Shown piece after piece: positions 9,436 to 21,100 of a stretch of DNA of 64,000 nt. Source of the stretch: Bacteroidales bacterium (GTDB lineage Bacteria > Bacteroidota > Bacteroidia > Bacteroidales > Lentimicrobiaceae); NCBI GenBank assembly GCA_016788045.1, contig JAEUTG010000054.1, positions 1 through 64,000 of the forward strand, written 5' to 3'. The stretch's first letter is position 1; each line of letters starts with the position of its first letter. A program made the translations under genes and the position numbers. The notes under the pieces were generated by a model. That model was not told the DNA's origin. It ran no database searches and saw only the letters and a list, made by a program, of their open reading frames with translations.

Positions 9436-12400
9436 TTATTTGGTAACAACCACTTTTTTGGTGAAGCTTTCGCCGGCGCTGGTGATGAATTTCACCAGGT
9501 AAGCACCGCTTTCGTAGTTGCGTACATTCAGCTGAATGGTCTGAGCCTTGGTAATATTCTGCTCATAAACAACCTGACCAACATAGTTGTAAACAACTAC
9601 CTGGCTGATGCCATTGGTGAGCTCGATATTAACCACGTTGCTGGCCGGGTTCGGGTAAACCGAAACAGCGTTCACGTCAAGCTGAGGAACTTCGCTTACA
9701 AAGATGCAGGCTTCTTCTGAAGCACCTGATTCGCAATCTTCGTAAACAGCCTGTACCTGATAGCAATATTCATTGCCAATAATAACTGTTTCGTCTACAT
9801 AAGTAGTTTCAGTTGTATTGCCAATAACAACGCCATCACGCCATACATTGTATCCAACGAGTTCACGGCTACCGGTGGTAGTGGTGTTGGTTACGGTTGC
9901 TTTCGGTGACATCGGCAGGAAGCCGCGTACCAGCTGTGAAACAGGTCCGTAAACGGTGTTGTCGTTGATAGGCTCGAGAGCAGTTACGCCGTCGATGGTT
10001 TCAACAAATCCGTTCATGTTCCAGTTGTAGTTGAGTGAGTAGGCAGTTGCCATTGATTCCCAAACTGAACCGTCGAGAGAGATCATGTCGCCATAACCTG
10101 CAACGGCCGGACCTGCGTCAACACCAGCAGGGAAATCGTTAGCAGCGTGAGTAACAGTGTAACCAAACCATACTTCGGTAGTACCTGTAACAGGAACCGG
10201 GCTGGTAAGAGCTACTTCGTTCCATTCACCGATTACCGGGCTGGCAACAGGCTGTGTAACAACCAGCTGGCTGGCGTTGGCACCTGTCCATACCTTCAGT
10301 ACAAATGTACCTGCAGCATACGGGAAGAAGCGGAGTTTGGTCAGGCTGGTTCCGGCATACTGAGCAAGCTGTGCAGGGGTAAACCTTACAGCAATGCTGA
10401 ATGTACCACCACCGGTAAGACCAATAGCGTCGTTGTTGGTTCCGTTGTCCCATCCAAGCCATGCTGATGGTCCGCCACCGCTTCCACCAGGAGCTTCCCA
10501 GTTGAGGATAACTTCGTCAACAGCCGGGAAGTTGATAGCAGCTGTAAGATCGGTCGGAGGAGCACATACACGGTAGATGCTGATGTTGTCGATAAGCCAG
10601 TTGAAAATGTCGAGGGTATTGGCTCCGTAAGCGGTGAAGCGTACACGGAATACCTTGCCCTTGGCCTGACCTGTGATATCAACACTCTTGGCTGTCCAGT
10701 CGGTTGACTCAACATTGTTGTATTCGGCAACTTTCACCCATGAACCACCGTTGTTGATTTCAACAGCGAGGAACTCGAGTTCGGTAGCGTTTACGATTGT
10801 GTTCTTGAGGTCGAAATCAAGCATGATCTTACCATCAATAATACCAGAACCAATGAGGTAGAAGCTGGTGAGTGACTGGCTGTAATCGGTAGTTGACGGG
10901 TTGTAGTAGAACTCAGCTGAAGGAGCTTCGTTACCTACCTGACCGGCAATTCTCCAGTTACCTGCGTCAACGGTCCACTGGTTGGTTTCAAACAAACCGG
11001 TGTTGAAGTTTTCGGTAAACGGAAGTTCATAACCGTAAGTTACTGTTACATCAATCGGACCTTCGATCATAGATTCACCGGTCTGGCCAGCGAAGCCGTA
11101 AGGAGTCAGGTCATAAACAGCGGTAATGTGGTAGCTGTAAGTACCTGGCATCAGGTTGAGGTCGGTATAGGTAACAGCGGGTTTCTCAACATAGGCTGTG
11201 AGGGCGTTGTCGCGGTAGATGTTGTAACCAAGCAGGTTGGCAACAGTCTGTCCACCACCACCACCGGTGCCGTTGATGATGAAAGGTAATCCCTGAGGAC
11301 CAACATCGGTGAGGGCTACCCAAGTACCAGCCTGGTTCTGAATAGCGTTTCCGGTTGTAGTCTGACCAGTGATTGTAATAGCAGGAACCCAGGGTCCTGA
11401 TGAACCTGAACCGGTTGTCTGCCACTCAACCCAGTAGGTACCAGGAGCGAGGGTAAGACCATCGGTAGCAGCAACAATACGCATAACCGGACGATCGGTG
11501 GCTCCACCAGGTCCGTTGTTGTTACGGTAAATGTTAGCCCATTCGGTGCTTTCGAGAACATTGGTTGTAAGGTCACCCCAGATAACAGTTCCGCCAGCGG
11601 TAGGATCACCGTCCCATACGCGGCAGAATACGCCGGTGAAGGTACTGGTGGTGGTTGAACCTGTCTGGTATCCGAAGAATTCGAAGTTTTCGATGTTCCA
11701 GTTTCCGGTTACTTCAAAGTCGTCAGCAACGGTGTTGCCGGCGGTCTGCTGCATACCGAATCCGTAAGTACCCATTCCGAGGTCTGACTGAAGAATACTT
11801 TCATCAGCTCCACCTGCACCGGTACCCGGGCTGTTTACGAGAGGACCATTGTCATAAAGGATGTTTCTGCTTGAACCCAGCGGAACATTGGTCTGAGCAA
11901 ATGTACGCGGAGTGTTGACAGTGGCAATATCAGCAGCAGGCTGACTTTCGGTAGCCGGAAGTCTCTCCTGGTTGTCAGATACTGAAGTCGGAACAACCGG
12001 AGCTAACCATGAAAGGTTAACATAGTCGGTAAGTTCGGGGCTGTTTCCTTCGAGGTTGGTCGGAGGAATGAGGTAAACGCTGGTGAACCTGTAAGTGTCG
12101 AGATCTGAATAGCCTGAGCTGAACAGGGCTGCAACACCGGCGAGGTATGACTGACCGTAGTTTAAGTTGGTATAGGTGTATGTACGCTCAGGAGTGTTGT
12201 CAACGAGGGTTCCGTCGAGGAATACGCCGTATCCCTGGAGGGGAACGCCACCTGAAGCAAGCTGTACATCGTCAATTGCCCATCCTGATGCCCATGCACC
12301 GTTGTCGTCGGCGTGGAAAGCAAGCCATACGCTTGACAGACCGGTAGCGCCTGAGTACTGAGCGAGGTCAATTTCAAGATCCTGCCATGAAGTAGCCGGT

Positions 12401-15400
12401 GAAAGGGTATTGATAACGGTCCATGTAGCACCGGCATCTGTACTGATTTCAACATAAGCACTCTGGCTGAATGCACCATCATAGAAGCTGGCGAAGTTGA
12501 GTCTGTATGAAGGAAGGTTGGTCCAGTCCATCTCAGGAGTAATCAGGTAATCGCAGCAACCGTCTCCGTTATCAGCGTCATCGTTGGTAACAGCATATTT
12601 GGTATGTGCAGGAATGGTCCAGCTTCCGCTGCTTCCATTGGTGGTTGCATACCAACCGGTGGTGTTCTGGGTAAGAGCCTGCCATCCTGCCGGAGGGAAG
12701 GTAGCACCTTCGAAGTCTTCAGCAACAGCAATTGCAAGGGGCTCATCCCAGGTAGCTACGAGGGTAAGACCGTCAACATAAAGGTTACGCGGTTTGTATT
12801 TGCGCTCGAGCAACAGAATGTCGAAAGTACGGTTTGAAGTGATGTTCGGGGTAAGTACGTAATCGTCGAAACCAACTTTAAGGGCCTCGAGGGTGTAGTT
12901 GCCTTTCCAAACGTTTTCAAATACAACAGTACCATCTTCCGGAACAGTTGCAAAGTAAGTAGCATATGGATAATCCTGTCCGTAGAGACCTACAGTGGCA
13001 CCAGCAGGGCTGCCGCCGGTTGTAAGGCTTACATTGCAGGTAACGGTAACAAGCAGTTTATGACCTACGATGTTTGAGAACACTTTTGGTGACTCACCAC
13101 CGTTGGTATAATTGGCTGCAACAGCGTAAGCATACCAACCCTGTGGCAATGGACCGTAAGCTGCATCGGTGTAGTTGGTGTTGGCAACTGTACCGCTGAG
13201 CAGGGTCAGTGTACCGGCTTCAGGACCAGCATTGGGGTCGAAACCAGAAACACGCCATACTTTATAGCTGGTAACATCGCGGTTTGAAGAACCATCCTGG
13301 ATAGCCAGGAACTGGCCTTCACCTTCAGCACCTGACTGAGCAGTGGCGGGTGACTGTGAAATCATACCACGCTGTTTCAGCGGTGAACGGGTGATGGTTG
13401 AAGCAACTGCATCATCAGAAGCAATCGGGCTGTTGATGAATGCGCGGATCATCATATCCTGGAATGGAGAGAGACCCCATGCACCACCGGTAGTTACGTT
13501 GCGTGAGTAACTGCGGTAAACGGTCGGGAGGTTCTGGTCGATTCCTACAGGAGCACAGTTGGGTGAAATTGCACCCTGAACCATACCAAGGTAGAAGCTG
13601 CCTGAAGAAACAACAGCATTCAGACCGGTGAAATCAACCCATCCGAGGTTGTTAACAGTTACAGAAATTGAATCAAGAACAGTTCCGGGCATTCCGTTGG
13701 CACCATCGGCAGCGTAAACAACTGCGCCGAAAGTGGTTCCGATAAATCCGGTGTTGTTGTTCGGGAAACTGCCATCACCTACGAATACTCTACCACCGTA
13801 AACAGTTGCAGGATATCCGGCAGGGGTGAATTTAACAGCGTTGATGTTGCCGGGGAGTGCCCATGCAGCATAGTTCTCAGCAGTACCATCGTCGTAGAGA
13901 GCCTCATAATCAGGTTCGGGAACGCCCCAGGTAACCTCAGTCTGAGTATCTTCATCGTTTACAACAGCATTAACAAGGGTCGGTGAATAGAATACTTCTT
14001 CCAGAACAGCGTCCTGAACAGTGGTATTGGTTTCGGTTACAACAACGCCGGTAACAAACTCCGAAGTAAATCCGGTTTTTGAGAACGACATATCGTATGA
14101 ACCTGCATCAACGATCATTGAATAGTTACCTTCTTCATCGGTGGTAGCTACATAACCGCCAGCGGTTACAACAGCACCATGAATCGGTGATCCGTCAACA
14201 GCACTGGTAACGTTTCCTGAAAGCATACCCGGGTTGTAAACAACCATGGTAGCAGGAATCATAACAGTTTCGTTGGCGAGGTCGTTGGTTGAAAGCTCGA
14301 GCTCATTGGCATAGGTTCCTACCGGGAAGTCTTCATCGTCTGAAGTGAAGGTAGCAACTACATCAACAAATTCACCGGCAGCTACCTGACCAGCGGCCGG
14401 TACTACAGAGGTGATAAAGCTCGGAACCGGAAGACCGATCCACAGAGCCAGGTTGTTGTGAACGTAAGCTGAGTTGTAGTTTACATTGGTGGCAATGGTT
14501 CCGTCGGTGTTTTCAATACCTACAGTTGCACTGAGGATATCCAGCGGAGCAATGATGTCTTTGTAAAGAATCATGATGTCACCGTTCTGGTTCAGACGAA
14601 CCTGGGCAGTGATCTTACCGGTTCCGCCGTACTCATTGTAGTTGGTGAACTGGATCACGAATTCATTACCAATGGTCTGATAGTGAACAGTACCAGAAAC
14701 AGTCGGGTTCATGTCATCCCAGAACCATGCGATCAGATCGTTCGGGGTGGTTGAACTCGGGATGTTCTGGTTTGAAAGTGAGGTGTTACCGCTGCCAAAC
14801 GAAAGGAATCCGTTTGAGCTTACGTAAACCTGACCGTAGGTATTTGCATAGAACGGGAAGTTGATACCGAGGTTAACCGGGCCAACAAAACTGTCGTCGG
14901 TAAAACCAGTAAGTAAGGTACCTGTTCCGCTGATGTCCTGCCATGAGAAGGCGGGTCCACCAGCTTCGTCACTGTCAATCCACATATAACCAAAAGCATC
15001 TGGTCCGCCGGCACCACGCAGGTTACGGTTACCCATGTTGTCAGTAGGATCAACCTGACCCTTGGCAACTTCAACTTCTTTTACAGAAGAACGAACGTTC
15101 GGGGTGAAACCTGGTGAGCTAACGAGCTGACGTACTGCATATTCAGGGAATGAATAAGCGAGTGTACCTTCACCGGTATTTGAAATACGGAATGATACGG
15201 TTTCGCTGCTGTTGGGATACTGCTCATTGTAAAGAGAGGTCGGAGCCAGCACGAGGGTTGGGTTAGCCCACTCAACAACAACAGGTCCTGCAGGTGCAGA
15301 ATTGCCTTCGTCATAAACAGCCTGTACAGTGTATGAATATACGCCGTAAGTAGGAAGTGTCTCAGCATAAGCAGTATTGGCTGTGGTAGCTACCTGAACA

Positions 15401-17181
15401 CCATCGCGTTTAACGATGAAGTACTGGAAAGCACGGTTAGCTTCAAATGACCAGGTAAGACTTACTGCGCCAGATACCGGGTTGGTGATGTTGGCTTCGA
15501 GTTCGAAAGGAACACCGAGTTCAACACCGGCAACTGTCATGGTAACCGGAACAACAACAGTACCAACATTCGGGGTCGAAGTGAAGGTAATTTCAGCAGT
15601 TTTAACTGTACCAACGGTAAGTCCGGTTGCATTGAAATACAACGGAGCGCTGAAATTGGTATAGGCAGCAACAGTTCCTGAAGTCTGACCAAGGGTCAGC
15701 CATGAGTTGGGACCTGGTGATGTGTAGCTGATGCTTGCATTCCATCCGAGAACACCGTCGCCATTGTTGGCAATGTTCAGAGCGCCGTCAACCATTTCGT
15801 TCGGGTTGGCTGCAACACTGTAAGGATTCGGTGTAACGGCCATCGAAGGACGAAGCATAACAACATTCTGGTAGGTAGTGGTGGTAGGAGCAACATATAC
15901 ATCAAGAACAGTATTGTTGTAAGTAGCCAGTGAGGCGGTCAGCTGATAGTTTCCTGCAGAAATCAGAGAGAACTGATAGAAACCATTCGGTTCAGAAACC
16001 ACTGAAGAAGTAGTTAAACCATTGAAAAGAGATACGTTAACTCCGCCAAGGGGAATTCCAAAACCGTTGGTGGTGTATCCTTCAAGGGTACCAACACCAA
16101 GGGTGGTGGTGAAACTCCAGGTAGCATTGCCGGTAGCATTACCAACAGTGTTGTAAGGAACAACCTGCCAGTTGTAAAGGGTAGCTGTTCCCAGGGGAGC
16201 AGCAGGGGTGTATGAAAGAACGTTTCCTACGTCAACGCCGTTTGCAACGTTGGTCGGAGGATTGTCGGTTCCCATATAAACCCTGTAACCAGCCGGAGCA
16301 CCGCCACCGTCACCGGTATTGGGAGCCCAGTTGATGCTTACGTTGGTAGGCATGCCGGTTGAACCGTTGGCCGGTGAGCTGTATGAAGCAGCCAGCGGAG
16401 CCATAGGTCCGAAAGTGTAGGTAAGACCTGAAGCGGGGTAGATTGCGGTACCAACTGCCATTGTTGAAGCATTGGTAGTTCCGGCAACTGAATTTGCCCA
16501 GCTGGTGGTGCTCATCCTGTTTACGAATTCGGTGGAAACTGTTCCGCCAAGTCCAACCTGAGGCTCCGGAGAGAAGGTTGAAGCAATGGTCATCGGTCCG
16601 TAAACCAACTGAACAGTGTTTGATGTTTCGTTCAGACGAATCTGGAAGTTGAGAACATCACCGGTACCGGTTGAACCATAACGTTTGTAGTTCTGGAACT
16701 GGATAACGCACACCCTGTTGGGAGCGGTTCCGATGGTTTCAACGCGCAGTGAAGCACCAGCCTGAGCCTGAAGGTCGCGGGCAAAACCAGCGATCCTGTT
16801 GCGGTGAATCGCAACAGCAGGAACAGAGGTTGAGCTGAGCGGAGTGTAACCGCTGCTCGTTGCCATGTTAACTGATGGTGTCAACGCGCTCTGTCCGAAA
16901 CTAATCCAACCGTTGTTGTTAACACCAATACGGTCGAAGGTGATTCCGTTGAAAACAAAGTCGAACCCGATAGGTGTACCAGGTCCGGTGGTTGCTGAGG
17001 TAGTCGGATTCGCCGGATCAGTAAAGTACTGATCGTCTGAGGTCGTCGTACCAAACAATGTACCCCCAGAAATTTCGGTATAGGTTCCGTTTGAAGGCAT
17101 GAACCCATAGGAAACAAACTGAGAATACGCACTTCCGGCAAACATTACTGCCAAAAGCATGAGCGTAAGTAGTTTTCTCAT
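9436..17181 (-). CDS. Giant T9SS-secreted mosaic surface protein, 2,581 residues
   Basis: The signal peptide is MRKLLTLMLLAVMFAGSAYSQ. Domains in order, all approximate: an anchor-like beta domain (25-250), FN3 (255-355), a carboxypeptidase-regulatory-like repeat (365-440), a BACON-like segment (445-550), a second anchor-like region (~730-960), another carboxypeptidase-regulatory-like repeat (~995-1060), a choice-of-anchor-J/cleaved-adhesin-like domain (DFEGATFPPAGW, ~1490-1650), further FN3 and anchor modules, and a type-A T9SS sorting domain in the last ~75 residues (VYPNPASN, GAYLVKF, KKVVVTK). It is a tandem paralogue of the gene at 1-8590; the shared backbone includes a 107-bp stretch that is identical at nucleotide level. 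No enzyme motif was seen. Role inferred: surface adhesin or matrix protein, controlled by the ECF circuit to its right. Confidence 0.93.
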   Translation of the reverse strand: MRKLLTLMLLAVMFAGSAYSQFVSYGFMPSNGTYTEISGGTLFGTTTSDDQYFTDPANPTTSATTGPGTPIGFDFVFNGITFDRIGVNNNGWISFGQSALTPSVNMATSSGYTPLSSTSVPAVAIHRNRIAGFARDLQAQAGASLRVETIGTAPNRVCVIQFQNYKRYGSTGTGDVLNFQIRLNETSNTVQLVYGPMTIASTFSPEPQVGLGGTVSTEFVNRMSTTSWANSVAGTTNASTMAVGTAIYPASGLTYTFGPMAPLAASYSSPANGSTGMPTNVSINWAPNTGDGGGAPAGYRVYMGTDNPPTNVANGVDVGNVLSYTPAAPLGTATLYNWQVVPYNTVGNATGNATWSFTTTLGVGTLEGYTTNGFGIPLGGVNVSLFNGLTTSSVVSEPNGFYQFSLISAGNYQLTASLATYNNTVLDVYVAPTTTTYQNVVMLRPSMAVTPNPYSVAANPNEMVDGALNIANNGDGVLGWNASISYTSPGPNSWLTLGQTSGTVAAYTNFSAPLYFNATGLTVGTVKTAEITFTSTPNVGTVVVPVTMTVAGVELGVPFELEANITNPVSGAVSLTWSFEANRAFQYFIVKRDGVQVATTANTAYAETLPTYGVYSYTVQAVYDEGNSAPAGPVVVEWANPTLVLAPTSLYNEQYPNSSETVSFRISNTGEGTLAYSFPEYAVRQLVSSPGFTPNVRSSVKEVEVAKGQVDPTDNMGNRNLRGAGGPDAFGYMWIDSDEAGGPAFSWQDISGTGTLLTGFTDDSFVGPVNLGINFPFYANTYGQVYVSSNGFLSFGSGNTSLSNQNIPSSTTPNDLIAWFWDDMNPTVSGTVHYQTIGNEFVIQFTNYNEYGGTGKITAQVRLNQNGDIMILYKDIIAPLDILSATVGIENTDGTIATNVNYNSAYVHNNLALWIGLPVPSFITSVVPAAGQVAAGEFVDVVATFTSDDEDFPVGTYANELELSTNDLANETVMIPATMVVYNPGMLSGNVTSAVDGSPIHGAVVTAGGYVATTDEEGNYSMIVDAGSYDMSFSKTGFTSEFVTGVVVTETNTTVQDAVLEEVFYSPTLVNAVVNDEDTQTEVTWGVPEPDYEALYDDGTAENYAAWALPGNINAVKFTPAGYPATVYGGRVFVGDGSFPNNNTGFIGTTFGAVVYAADGANGMPGTVLDSISVTVNNLGWVDFTGLNAVVSSGSFYLGMVQGAISPNCAPVGIDQNLPTVYRSYSRNVTTGGAWGLSPFQDMMIRAFINSPIASDDAVASTITRSPLKQRGMISQSPATAQSGAEGEGQFLAIQDGSSNRDVTSYKVWRVSGFDPNAGPEAGTLTLLSGTVANTNYTDAAYGPLPQGWYAYAVAANYTNGGESPKVFSNIVGHKLLVTVTCNVSLTTGGSPAGATVGLYGQDYPYATYFATVPEDGTVVFENVWKGNYTLEALKVGFDDYVLTPNITSNRTFDILLLERKYKPRNLYVDGLTLVATWDEPLAIAVAEDFEGATFPPAGWQALTQNTTGWYATTNGSSGSWTIPAHTKYAVTNDDADNGDGCCDYLITPEMDWTNLPSYRLNFASFYDGAFSQSAYVEISTDAGATWTVINTLSPATSWQDLEIDLAQYSGATGLSSVWLAFHADDNGAWASGWAIDDVQLASGGVPLQGYGVFLDGTLVDNTPERTYTYTNLNYGQSYLAGVAALFSSGYSDLDTYRFTSVYLIPPTNLEGNSPELTDYVNLSWLAPVVPTSVSDNQERLPATESQPAADIATVNTPRTFAQTNVPLGSSRNILYDNGPLVNSPGTGAGGADESILQSDLGMGTYGFGMQQTAGNTVADDFEVTGNWNIENFEFFGYQTGSTTTSTFTGVFCRVWDGDPTAGGTVIWGDLTTNVLESTEWANIYRNNNGPGGATDRPVMRIVAATDGLTLAPGTYWVEWQTTGSGSSGPWVPAITITGQTTTGNAIQNQAGTWVALTDVGPQGLPFIINGTGGGGGQTVANLLGYNIYRDNALTAYVEKPAVTYTDLNLMPGTYSYHITAVYDLTPYGFAGQTGESMIEGPIDVTVTYGYELPFTENFNTGLFETNQWTVDAGNWRIAGQVGNEAPSAEFYYNPSTTDYSQSLTSFYLIGSGIIDGKIMLDFDLKNTIVNATELEFLAVEINNGGSWVKVAEYNNVESTDWTAKSVDITGQAKGKVFRVRFTAYGANTLDIFNWLIDNISIYRVCAPPTDLTAAINFPAVDEVILNWEAPGGSGGGPSAWLGWDNGTNNDAIGLTGGGTFSIAVRFTPAQLAQYAGTSLTKLRFFPYAAGTFVLKVWTGANASQLVVTQPVASPVIGEWNEVALTSPVPVTGTTEVWFGYTVTHAANDFPAGVDAGPAVAGYGDMISLDGSVWESMATAYSLNYNWNMNGFVETIDGVTALEPINDNTVYGPVSQLVRGFLPMSPKATVTNTTTTGSRELVGYNVWRDGVVIGNTTETTYVDETVIIGNEYCYQVQAVYEDCESGASEEACIFVSEVPQLDVNAVSVYPNPASNVVNIELTNGISQVVVYNYVGQVVYEQNITKAQTIQLNVRNYESGAYLVKFITSAGESFTKKVVVTK

Positions 17182-18199
17182 TTTTTGTTGTTTTACTTGA
17201 TTTAATTAGACATTAGATTTAAAGGTATGCTATCTCATTACCGCTGAAACGGTTGTATGAAATACTTTTTCAAGCTCGTCTTTTTGCCAAATCCTCCTTT
17301 CTGTCAAAACGACACTTTGTTGTTAATTTTTATTTTTTTTGGATCGTATCCATTCAAAACCCTGCCTTGAAAATGAGTCTTCAGGCAGGTTAAATTTTAT
17401 CAGAAATTCAGCACTTCAGGCGGCCGATGGAATGTTAAGATCAATTTACGGTTTGCAAAAAAGTAATTCCGACAAATCCGGATCAGTGCAGTTCGCAGTA
17501 AGCTAAAAATAAAAAAACCGGTAAACCCTGAAGATACAAGGCTACTGGTTAAGAGTAAGCGGGTTTTGGTTTTGAATTCTGAGTTTGTCAAGCATTACTG
17601 GTGTTTCGAGTTAACCAAAGAAAATATCTGCAACAGCACAAATCAGAGAATAAACCCTGTCTGATTGTATAACTGTTTACCATTCAGTTGCTTTTAATGA
17701 ATAATTCCCTGACTTCCAAATGATTATCAGGATTTAAAAAATTCAGATTCTGTGATCCGAAGATAACCGTAGCTTCTTCTGAATAGAACCACATCTTAAT
17801 AGACAATCGAAAACCGTTTTACCCCTATTCATTCTCCAAAAAAAATCCGGATTTTTTTCTTTACCGGTCCCTTCTGCTCAATGGTTTTGAATCAATTCGC
17901 ATCCAATAAGTCAATGGCTCAACAAACCGCATCGATAAAAAAAAGAACAGGAATCTCTGCCGATAAAGAATATTGGTTACAATATATAGATTATCAGGCA
18001 TTTACATGCAAAACAGAATTTTCCGATGCAAATATAGTAATTTGCATGAATCCTTACACAATCAATGAAAATTTAACAATTTTTCAACATTTGACCCCGG
18101 CAACAGAGAAAATACAGCTGCTCTCCTGCTTCAGAACCGGAATGAAGAGGATTATCCGGAAAAAAGATTGTGAAAAAAATACGCTGGAATTGAATTTGT
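17182..18199. other. Long intergenic region carrying the second ECF-type promoter motif
   Basis: This gap of ~1 kb is AT-rich. It contains the ECF-type motif at 17798-17830, which leaves a possible leader of ~610 nt before the giant gene. Small ORFs (17400-17591 minus; 17881-18285 plus) are not convincing. The plus-strand ORF runs into the 3' end of the gene at 18200-21331 and has no recognisable features. I see no tRNA or other RNA gene. Confidence 0.6.
17798..17830 (-). promoter_or_regulatory. ECF-type promoter motif, copy 2 (for the giant gene 9436-17181)
   Basis: On the minus strand it reads GAATAGGGGTAA, 11 nt, ATTGTCTATT, with spacing identical to the other two copies. Immediately upstream is a perfect 20-bp palindrome, seven A, TCCGGA, seven T (plus strand ~17839-17858), matching the A/T-tract quasi-palindromes beside the other copies. 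The next gene in this direction begins at 17181. Confidence 0.68.
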
Positions 18200-21100
18200 T
18201 TACCGCTCTCCTGCAACAACAAGCTTCTGTGTGCTTGTTTCCCCTGTACTCCGGTTCAATACCACCATATAGATTCCCGGTTTAAAACCTGAGATATCTA
18301 TTTCACCTGTTCCTTCGGGCAACCCTGAAAGGGAACTGATTCTTCCAGCCAGGACACCCTCTGCTGAGTAAATGCTCAGCTCGAATGACTCATCCGGTGA
18401 AATGAATGATGGATTAAGCCTGATTTTTCCCGAAGCCGGATTCGGATAGACAAGACCCTTAACTGAACCAGGCAATTCATTTTCCGGAACAGTAATTTCA
18501 ATGTTCTTCTGATTGAGAATGATCAATACCCCCTCAACATCCTTGTTTTCGTCTGAAAGTACAATAAGCGGGAAGGTTGAATTGGTATACCCGGCCTTTT
18601 CACCCCACAGCCGGTAGCTTCCAAACGGCAGGTTGTTAAAACTGAAAGAGCCGTCTGACGCTGTAAGGGCCCAGCCGAATATCCTGGTGAATCCGGCATT
18701 CATCAGCAAAACGATGTGATTGGCAGCCGGGATGGCGCTGTTTCCTCCGGGTAAGTTTTCCTGCTTGCCAAACCATGCCTGTGTGTATAATTTATCATCG
18801 TCGCCCCCATCACCCAGATAATTGAAAAAACCGCTGATGGACCCGGCTCCTGCCGGAATCTGAGTGTCAACCGGGAGCAATTCGATATCAACATCAAATA
18901 CATCGGTTTCAACAGGCAACAGATGTGCCTTCTGCCACCTCGGAGACATCGCATAGTAGGTGGGAAGCCTTTGCGGAAAATTTTCCGGATCGCTGAGTGC
19001 ATATAAATAGTAATTGCCGGAAGCGAGGTTCTCAAACAGAAATTTTCCCGCAGCATCCGAGCTGGTTGCCTCCACAGCCCTGAATCCGGAAGTCCCGTCC
19101 CTCACAGCAACAACAACCGCATCAGCAATCTGGTTATTGTTCATACGAATACTGCCATGGATACTGTAGCTTGGAATAATACCAAGCAGTAATGTATCCC
19201 GCAATGACCCGCAAGCTGATTCAAGATTAACAATCAGTTGAACACCACCATTGAGGATATCGTTGTCCCCGGGCTGATATAAGCAGTTCAAGAGGCCGGG
19301 ATCTGTAAAAACTCCGTCACCCATGGTTTCCCAGTTCACCCTTGTATAGTTTGCTGCTGATGCTGTTAAGGCAGTGTATGCTTCATGCCGGAATACCGTG
19401 GTATCATTGCCTGCATACAGAAAAGGCACTCCATTGATATTCAGTGTGAAACCGTCGCTGAGTTGCAGCCCTTCAGCAGTCTGAAGAAGCGTGAGATCCA
19501 CCGACCCGTTTGCAATATCTACCGAGCCAGGGGTATAAACAGGATTTATTTCTGTGGCATCGCTGAAAATACCATCCCCGCTGGTTGTCCATTCAACATT
19601 GTCGATATACAGCGATGTGGCATCTGCGATATTATAGGACGATCCCTGACAGACAATGGTGTCTGTACCTGAATAAGGTCCGGCAATCGCATAGCTGTAA
19701 TCACTTTCGTGCCCTTCTGTCTGGTCCCAGCTCCCGTCAGCATCGGTATCATAGGCGGTTACAGCTACCGGATCCGCCAGTGCCAGATTCTCCAGTATGC
19801 AGATTGTATCTGAACCTACATCAATACTTCCACTAAAACCTTCACTTCCCTCCTCTCCGAAATATACCCTGTAACCAGCAATGTCAGATTCGGAATTGGG
19901 CTTCCAGTCAACAAGGATATGATTACCTGCCCGCCGTTTAACCACCAAAGCTGGTTTTGACAATGGCGACTGTGGATCAGGAGTCTCCGAAAACGGTTTA
20001 TAAACTACCTCTCCATAGATCTCATTGTCGTGGAAATCGTAAATCAGGCTGTCAATGCCGGTGGTATCGGTGGTTCCCCACCAGTTATTCTGAGCGTAAA
20101 TATCTGTTTCAAAATGGTTGACAAAAATGTGGGTATCCGGGGGACCCAGAATGGAATTAAAGCGAAGCGGATGCTGGGGTCCGGCTTCAAACAAAAAGGT
20201 TTCGTTCAGGTTTCCTGAAAGCAGGTTGTATTCGAAGGTATTGTTTACTGAATATTTAAAATCCTTATGCGTCACCAGTACTCCATGGGCATTTCCGGTT
20301 ACTGTGTTTGCAGAAATGTGATTTTCCTGTGAAGCATCGGTAAGGTGCATTCCCCAGCCTGTATTGTCTTTAACGATATTGCTTTCTATCACGTTGTATC
20401 CGGCTTTGGAGATCAGCATACCGGTAACATTGCCGGCAACCAGGTTGTTTCTGAGTGTATCGGCATCCTGTGAGAGTTTGATTCCGATATCATTGAACTG
20501 AACAATGTTGGAGCTGATTACATTAAAACCCTGATCTGCCTGTCCGCCGTTTCCGATGTGAAGCCCAATGTTGTTGTGGGTTACTGTATTGCCATGTATC
20601 TCGTTGTATTGGATGTGCCCCTGACCGATACTCATAAACAAGGCTATGTTACGGTGGTAACTCAGATTATTGTTGGAGAGCCGGTTGTAGTTACTGTTGC
20701 TGTTGGAGGGATAAAACACCCCGATATCGCAGTTGGTGATGGTACAATTGTCGATGATGTTATCATCCGAATCTTTGATATACATACCATAACTGCATTG
20801 ATCCACGGTTGAGTGAAACAGTTGCAGGGAAGAACCGGACTGAAGCGTGATTCCGAAATCACTGACTGTGATGTTGATCTGCCGTGCCAGAATGTGTGAT
20901 GTATCCGACAATTTCAAACCCGTGGTGGTCTGGCTGATGGAGATATACTCCAGTATACTGCCGCTCAGGTAATTTCCGTTTTCATCAAGCCCGGTTTCAG
21001 AACCGGAGAAACTGATACCATCCCATTTGTTGTCGGTCTGGGGTAAAAAGGAGATAGGCTGTTCGGGTGTTCCCCTTGCTATCAGCTCCCCGCCTTCAGT

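Noticed and set aside
18130..18199. Possible terminator after the beta-helix gene
   Set aside because: The CCGGA/TCCGG arms are short with a long loop and no good U-run.
17881..18285. 134-codon plus-strand ORF left of the beta-helix gene
   Set aside because: Overlaps the 3' end of the real gene, has no promoter or domain and an unlikely composition.
21036..21045. GGGGTAAA word resembling the ECF -35 block
   Set aside because: Inside the beta-helix coding sequence, on the opposite strand and without the ATTGTCTATT partner block.
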